Below, piece after piece: positions 60,320-64,000 of a DNA stretch of 64,000 nt. The translations under genes and the position numbers were made by a program. The DNA lies in assembly GCA_910585645.1 (NCBI GenBank), contig CAJUFP010000001.1, positions 45,785 to 109,784 on the forward strand, written 5' to 3'. The notes beneath the pieces were generated by a model. The model saw only the letters and a list, made by a program, of their open reading frames with translations, was not told where the DNA came from and ran no database searches. Every line of letters starts with the position of its first letter. Within the stretch, counting starts at the first letter, position 1. Source of the stretch: an uncultured Hungatella sp. (GTDB lineage Bacteria > Bacillota > Clostridia > Lachnospirales > Lachnospiraceae).

Positions 60320-60592
60320 TTACTCCGGCTTCTCCACCTGCACGATGGCGCTCTTCTGCATCGGAATCCGGCAATTCTTATTATTCCCGAACTCAATAAT
60401 CACCGTGTCGTCCGTCATGTCAATGACAACACCGTAAAACCCGCTGGAAGTCAGGATCGTATCGCCCACGGCAATACTCTCCATCAGCTCCGCCACACGT
60501 TTCTTCTCCTTGTTCTGCGGACGGATTGCCACAAAATACATAAGTCCGATCAAAAACGCGGCATAGACCACCCAGAATCCAACTCCACCCAT
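60320..60592 (-). CDS. yajC: Preprotein translocase subunit YajC
   Basis: A 90-aa single-span accessory protein of the SecDF complex. An N-terminal helix (VVYAAFLIGLMYFVAI) leads to RPQNKEKKRVAELMESIAVGDTILTSSGFYGVVIDMTDDTVIIEFG, the YajC core. AAGGAGG lies upstream of the ATG. It follows tgt and secDF on the same strand, a widespread order in bacteria. Confidence 0.95.
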   Translation of the reverse strand: MGGVGFWVVYAAFLIGLMYFVAIRPQNKEKKRVAELMESIAVGDTILTSSGFYGVVIDMTDDTVIIEFGNNKNCRIPMQKSAIVQVEKPE

Positions 60593-60653
60593 AGCTATAA
60601 ATCCTCCTTACCCGGTTTTTCACCGCCTCGCGCGTAAAATCCGGTTTTTCTCT

Positions 60654-61793
60654 TTAATTTTGCCCGCCCGCCATGCCGGCAAGCTTTGCTGCCTTGTACT
60701 GGCCATAGCGGTGCTCTTCGATTGCGTCGCGAATCTCTTCCATCATTTTATTATAAAAATACAAATTATGCAAGACACATAATCTCATGCCCAGCATCTC
60801 CTTGGCCTTTAAAAGATGCCGGATGTACGCCCTGCTGTAGGACCGGCAGGCCGGACAATCACACCCCTCCTCAATGGGACGGGAATCCAGCTCATACTTC
60901 TGGTTAAACAGATTCAGCTTTCCCTGGTTGGTGTACACATGGCCGTGGCGCCCGTTTCTGGACGGATACACACAGTCAAAGAAATCCACTCCCCGGTCCA
61001 CAGACTCCAGAATATTCGCCGGCGTTCCCACCCCCATCAGGTAGGTAGGTTTGTCCTTGGGAAGGAAAGGAACCGTCTCATCCAGAATCCGGTACATCTC
61101 CGCGTGGCTTTCCCCCACCGCCAGGCCTCCCAGGGCGTAGCCGTCCAGATTCATATCCGCGATGGTCTTTGCGTGGGCAATACGGATATCCTCAAAGGTT
61201 CCCCCCTGATTAATCCCAAACAAAAGCTGCTGTCTGTTAATGGTGTCCTCCAGCCCGTTCAGCCTCTCCATCTCCCGCTTGCAGCGCACCAGCCATCTGG
61301 TGGTCCGGTCCACGGAATCCTGCATATACTCCCTGGCAGCCGGGTGAGGCGGGCACTCGTCAAAAGCCATAGCCATGGTGGAACCCAAGTTGGACTGAAT
61401 CTGCATACTCTCCTCAGGCCCCATGAAAATCTTCCGGCCGTCAATGTGGGAGTTAAAATACACTCCCTCCTCCTTGATCTTCCTCATGCCCGCCAGGGAA
61501 AACACCTGAAATCCGCCGGAATCCGTGAGAATGGGCCTGTCCCAGTTCATAAACCGGTGAAGCCCTCCAAACTCCTTGATCAGCCTGTCCCCGGTGCGCA
61601 CGTGGAGATGGTAGGTATTGGACAGCTCCACCTGGGTCCCGATGCTTCGCAGATCATCCGTGGAGACTGCCCCCTTGATGGCGGCCACTGTCCCCACGTT
61701 CATAAACACCGGCGTCTGTATGGTCCCGTGGACCGTTTTCACCTGGGCCCGCTTGGCCCGCCCGTCGGTGGCAATAATCTTGTATTCCATCAT
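60654..61793 (-). CDS. tgt: Queuine/preQ1 tRNA-guanine transglycosylase
   Basis: Exchanges G34 of GUN-anticodon tRNAs for preQ1, 379 aa. Conserved parts: TPVFMNVGTVAAIKG, NTYHLHVRTGDRLI, catalytic Asp in ILTDSGGFQVFSL, FDECPPHP, YALGGLAVGES, second Asp in DRGVDFFDCVYPSRNGRHG and the Zn site CDCPACRSYSRAYIRHLLKAKEML with a later His. ATG directly follows the secDF stop; a second ATG is the next codon. Confidence 0.97.
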   Translation of the reverse strand: MMEYKIIATDGRAKRAQVKTVHGTIQTPVFMNVGTVAAIKGAVSTDDLRSIGTQVELSNTYHLHVRTGDRLIKEFGGLHRFMNWDRPILTDSGGFQVFSLAGMRKIKEEGVYFNSHIDGRKIFMGPEESMQIQSNLGSTMAMAFDECPPHPAAREYMQDSVDRTTRWLVRCKREMERLNGLEDTINRQQLLFGINQGGTFEDIRIAHAKTIADMNLDGYALGGLAVGESHAEMYRILDETVPFLPKDKPTYLMGVGTPANILESVDRGVDFFDCVYPSRNGRHGHVYTNQGKLNLFNQKYELDSRPIEEGCDCPACRSYSRAYIRHLLKAKEMLGMRLCVLHNLYFYNKMMEEIRDAIEEHRYGQYKAAKLAGMAGGQN

Positions 61794-63920
61794 TTACTCT
61801 GCCTTAACTTCTTTCTTCTTCATGGTCAGCACATACCACAGCGCCCCTGTGACGCAGATGGAAGAATACCCTCCGAAGATGATGCCGGCCATAAGAGGCA
61901 GGGCAAACTCACGGATAGAGGAAACTCCCAGGATAAACAGCACAAGCACCATGATAAACGTGGTCACTGACGTATTGATGCTTCTGGTAAATGTCTCCGA
62001 AATGCTGCGGTTCACCAAAGCCGCCAAATCCTCCTTGTGACTCTTTGTCTGCAGATTCTCCCGGATACGGTCGAAAATAACGATGGTGGCATTGATAGAG
62101 TACCCCACAATGGTCAGCATACAGGCGATAAACGTAGAGCCCACAGACCATTTTGCCACCGCGTAGCAGGTAAGAACCACCAGCACATCGTGAACCAGAG
62201 CCAAAACTGCGCTGGCCGCGAACCGGATATCCTTAAACCGGAACCAGATGTAGATGAGCATGCAGACAGTGGAAATCACAACCGCCACCAGCGCGTCCTG
62301 CTTCATCTCGTTGCTGACCGCGCCGGAGATGCTCTCAGCCGTGATCTTGTCCGCGTCAACGCCGAACTGCTCCACCATAGCGTCATTGAGAGCCTGCCTC
62401 TGATCTACATTCAGGGTCTTGGTCTTGATGATCACCTCCGTGGTTCCTGCCACCTTCTGGGTCTGAACCTCCGAATCCCCGGTAATCCGCTCAACCACAG
62501 GAACCACCTTGGAAGAGATATCCTCCAGGCTCATATCTTCATTAAAAGTCACATTGGTAGAAGTGCCGCCCTTAAAATCCATGCCATAGTTGAGAGCTCC
62601 CTTTCCGGAGGAGGCGCTTACTCCCATAAACACCCATCCAGCCACAATGGCTGCCAGGGAAATCGCAAAAAATACCTTCCTCTTTCCCAGAAAATCCGTA
62701 ACCTTGACATCCTTCCTGACGCCGTAAAATTTCGCGTCCTGAAATCCTGCCGCGTACAGGGCGTACAGCGCTCCCTTTGTCACAAACAGAGCCGTGAACA
62801 TGGACAGGATAATACCGATGGCCAAGGTGGAGGCAAACCCTTTCACTGTTCCGGAACCTCTCCAAAACAGCACAACCGCCGCGATAAGCGTGGTCACATT
62901 GCCGTCAATAATTGCTGATAAAGCCTTGGAAAATCCCGTCTTGATCGCAGACTTCACCGTCTTGCCCACACCGATCTCTTCCTTAATGCGGGTAAAAATA
63001 ATGACATTGGCATCCACCGCCATACCGATGGACAAGATGATGCCCGCGATACCCGGCAGCGTCAAAGTCACCTCAAACGCGGACAGGAGAATCAGCTCCA
63101 GCCCCACATACAAACACAGTGCCAGGGCAGAAGCCAGGCCCGGAATCCGGTACACCCCGATCATAAACAAAACAACGATGAGAAATCCAATGGCCGCCGC
63201 CTGAAGGCTGGTAGATATGGCCTCCTGCCCTAACTTGGCTCCCACCACATTAGAGCGCAGCTCTTCCAACTCCAGGGACAGGGAGCCGATGCGGATGGTT
63301 GCCGCCAGATTCTCCGCCTCCTCATAATCCCGCATCCCCTCAATATAGCACTCGCCGCCGGTAATGGCAGTGTTGACCATAGGCGCGGACACAACCGCGT
63401 TGTCATAAATAATATAGATCACCTTGCCGATATTGGCCTGAGTCGCCTCGGCAAACTTCTGGCTTCCCTCGGCAGTCAACGTCAGGCTGACGATATTCTC
63501 TCTAATTCCGTTTTTATCCATAATTCCGGCCTTGGCGCTGGCCACCTGGTCGCCGGTCAGGATCACATTGCCCTGCTCGTCCATAAAAGACAAAGAGCCT
63601 GGTTTTCCCAGCTCCGATAAAATGCGGTTGGCATCCGATTCACCGGGAATATCAATATTTATGCGGTTGCTGCCCTCCTGGTACACCTCCGCCTCAGTGC
63701 TGTACCCCTGCACTCTCTGCTGAAGCTTGTACACAGTGTCAGACATATCCTCCGCCGAAGGGTCCTCATCCTTAGCCTGATACGTGATGCTGACGCCGCC
63801 TTCCAGGTCCAGTCCCAGCTTGATATCATCCATGGTATCATAGCCGAAATACCCGAACAGGCCAATGCACAGCAAAATTGCCAAAAGGCCCAGAATCCCC
63901 TTTCCTTTACTGCCTTTCAT
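61794..63920 (-). CDS. secDF: Fused protein translocase subunit SecDF
   Basis: A 708-aa RND-type protein that uses proton flow to pull secreted proteins out of SecYEG. It is a natural SecD-SecF fusion, as in many Firmicutes. The SecD half (about 1-400) has DDIKLGLDLEGGVSITYQ, the P1 domain and SIGMAVDANVIIFTRIKEE. The SecF half has MDFKGGTSTNVTFNED and IVGYSINATIVIFDRIREN. ATG 63920 has AGGAG 9 nt upstream. The operon continues with tgt and yajC. Confidence 0.95.
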   Translation of the reverse strand: MKGSKGKGILGLLAILLCIGLFGYFGYDTMDDIKLGLDLEGGVSITYQAKDEDPSAEDMSDTVYKLQQRVQGYSTEAEVYQEGSNRINIDIPGESDANRILSELGKPGSLSFMDEQGNVILTGDQVASAKAGIMDKNGIRENIVSLTLTAEGSQKFAEATQANIGKVIYIIYDNAVVSAPMVNTAITGGECYIEGMRDYEEAENLAATIRIGSLSLELEELRSNVVGAKLGQEAISTSLQAAAIGFLIVVLFMIGVYRIPGLASALALCLYVGLELILLSAFEVTLTLPGIAGIILSIGMAVDANVIIFTRIKEEIGVGKTVKSAIKTGFSKALSAIIDGNVTTLIAAVVLFWRGSGTVKGFASTLAIGIILSMFTALFVTKGALYALYAAGFQDAKFYGVRKDVKVTDFLGKRKVFFAISLAAIVAGWVFMGVSASSGKGALNYGMDFKGGTSTNVTFNEDMSLEDISSKVVPVVERITGDSEVQTQKVAGTTEVIIKTKTLNVDQRQALNDAMVEQFGVDADKITAESISGAVSNEMKQDALVAVVISTVCMLIYIWFRFKDIRFAASAVLALVHDVLVVLTCYAVAKWSVGSTFIACMLTIVGYSINATIVIFDRIRENLQTKSHKEDLAALVNRSISETFTRSINTSVTTFIMVLVLFILGVSSIREFALPLMAGIIFGGYSSICVTGALWYVLTMKKKEVKAE

Positions 63921-63951
63921 AACATTTATCTCCTTTGTTTTATTGTTTTTA

Positions 63952-63993
63952 GGCAATTGTTAAATTGCCAAACCCATTGATTTTATTGGGTTT
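63952..63993. repeat. Two adjacent small inverted repeats upstream of secDF
   Basis: GGCAATT/AATTGCC (63952-63969, loop GTTA) and AAACCCA/TGGGTTT (63970-63993), the latter followed on the plus strand by a T-run. They lie in the secDF leader. The plus-strand T-run would not terminate any gene seen here. Confidence 0.35.
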
Positions 63994-64000
63994 TTTTATT

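Noticed and set aside
63970..63998. Rho-independent terminator at the right edge
   Set aside because: Stem and T-run face the plus strand, where no gene precedes it; on the minus strand there is no T-run. Recorded only as an inverted repeat.

Overview
The window looks like a chromosomal segment of a Clostridia bacterium, most likely Lachnospiraceae. The basis is protein family content: AgrC-like GHKL kinases, a PadR/DUF1700 pair, an archaeal-type AspRS with GatCAB behind a T-box, a SecDF fusion followed by tgt and yajC, and an FMN/FAD lipoprotein reductase. Ribosome binding sites are strong AGGAGG-type. Most of the DNA is fairly GC-rich, but about 25.4-33.1 kb is conspicuously AT-rich. No rRNA, tRNA, CRISPR array or intact prophage was found. 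Species cannot be assigned from the window alone.

Layout. (1) 1-4.2 kb, minus strand: a sugar-type ABC importer with two permeases and an unusually long binding lipoprotein. (2) 4.3-17.2 kb: an OmpR-type response regulator gene and a histidine kinase gene, both plus strand, bracket a 10.6-kb minus-strand operon. Its order is VTC-domain polymerase, DUF4956 membrane protein, CotH kinase, membrane-anchored glycoside hydrolase-like protein, HEAT-repeat membrane protein, processive GT2 synthase, degenerate GGDEF-EAL protein, exported TIM-barrel-like protein. A strong -10 box and a potentially multi-stem leader RNA precede it. This is the best candidate in the window for an incompletely described system: a synthase-dependent exopolysaccharide machine with a polyphosphate-polymerase/CotH module and a probable c-di-GMP receptor. 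(3) 17.2-25.3 kb: argH, YfhO, GtrA, then two GHKL kinases and one LytTR regulator. (4) 25.5-33.4 kb: AT-rich surface-polysaccharide island (flippase, three glycosyltransferases, Wzy-like polymerase, GtrII-like protein) ending in an Rpn-type nuclease remnant.

(5) 33.5-40.1 kb: T-box, aspS2, gatC, gatA, gatB, aspartate aminotransferase. The candidate specifier AAC (Asn) fits the indirect Asn-tRNA(Asn) route. (6) 40.2-43.8 kb: mntP, a ParE/Phd toxin-antitoxin pair with a palindromic operator, and padR-DUF1700-exported protein. (7) 43.9-52.5 kb: amino acid biosynthesis run leuB, ilvD, ilvB, serC, serA, DUF1015, closed by a strong terminator. (8) 52.7-54.7 kb: small accessory genes (YafQ toxin-antitoxin, exported protein, broken DUF4160) and a cluster of hairpins. 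(9) 54.7-60.2 kb: FMN/FAD lipoprotein reductase with a MerR regulator, a probable free-standing small RNA, a MATE exporter, a 29-bp-arm inverted repeat and a HAD hydrolase. (10) 60.3-64 kb: secDF, tgt, yajC.

Start codons were chosen from ribosome binding site spacing and family N-termini, so several genes start inside the longest open frame. Everything rests on reading the sequence; no similarity search or folding program was run.
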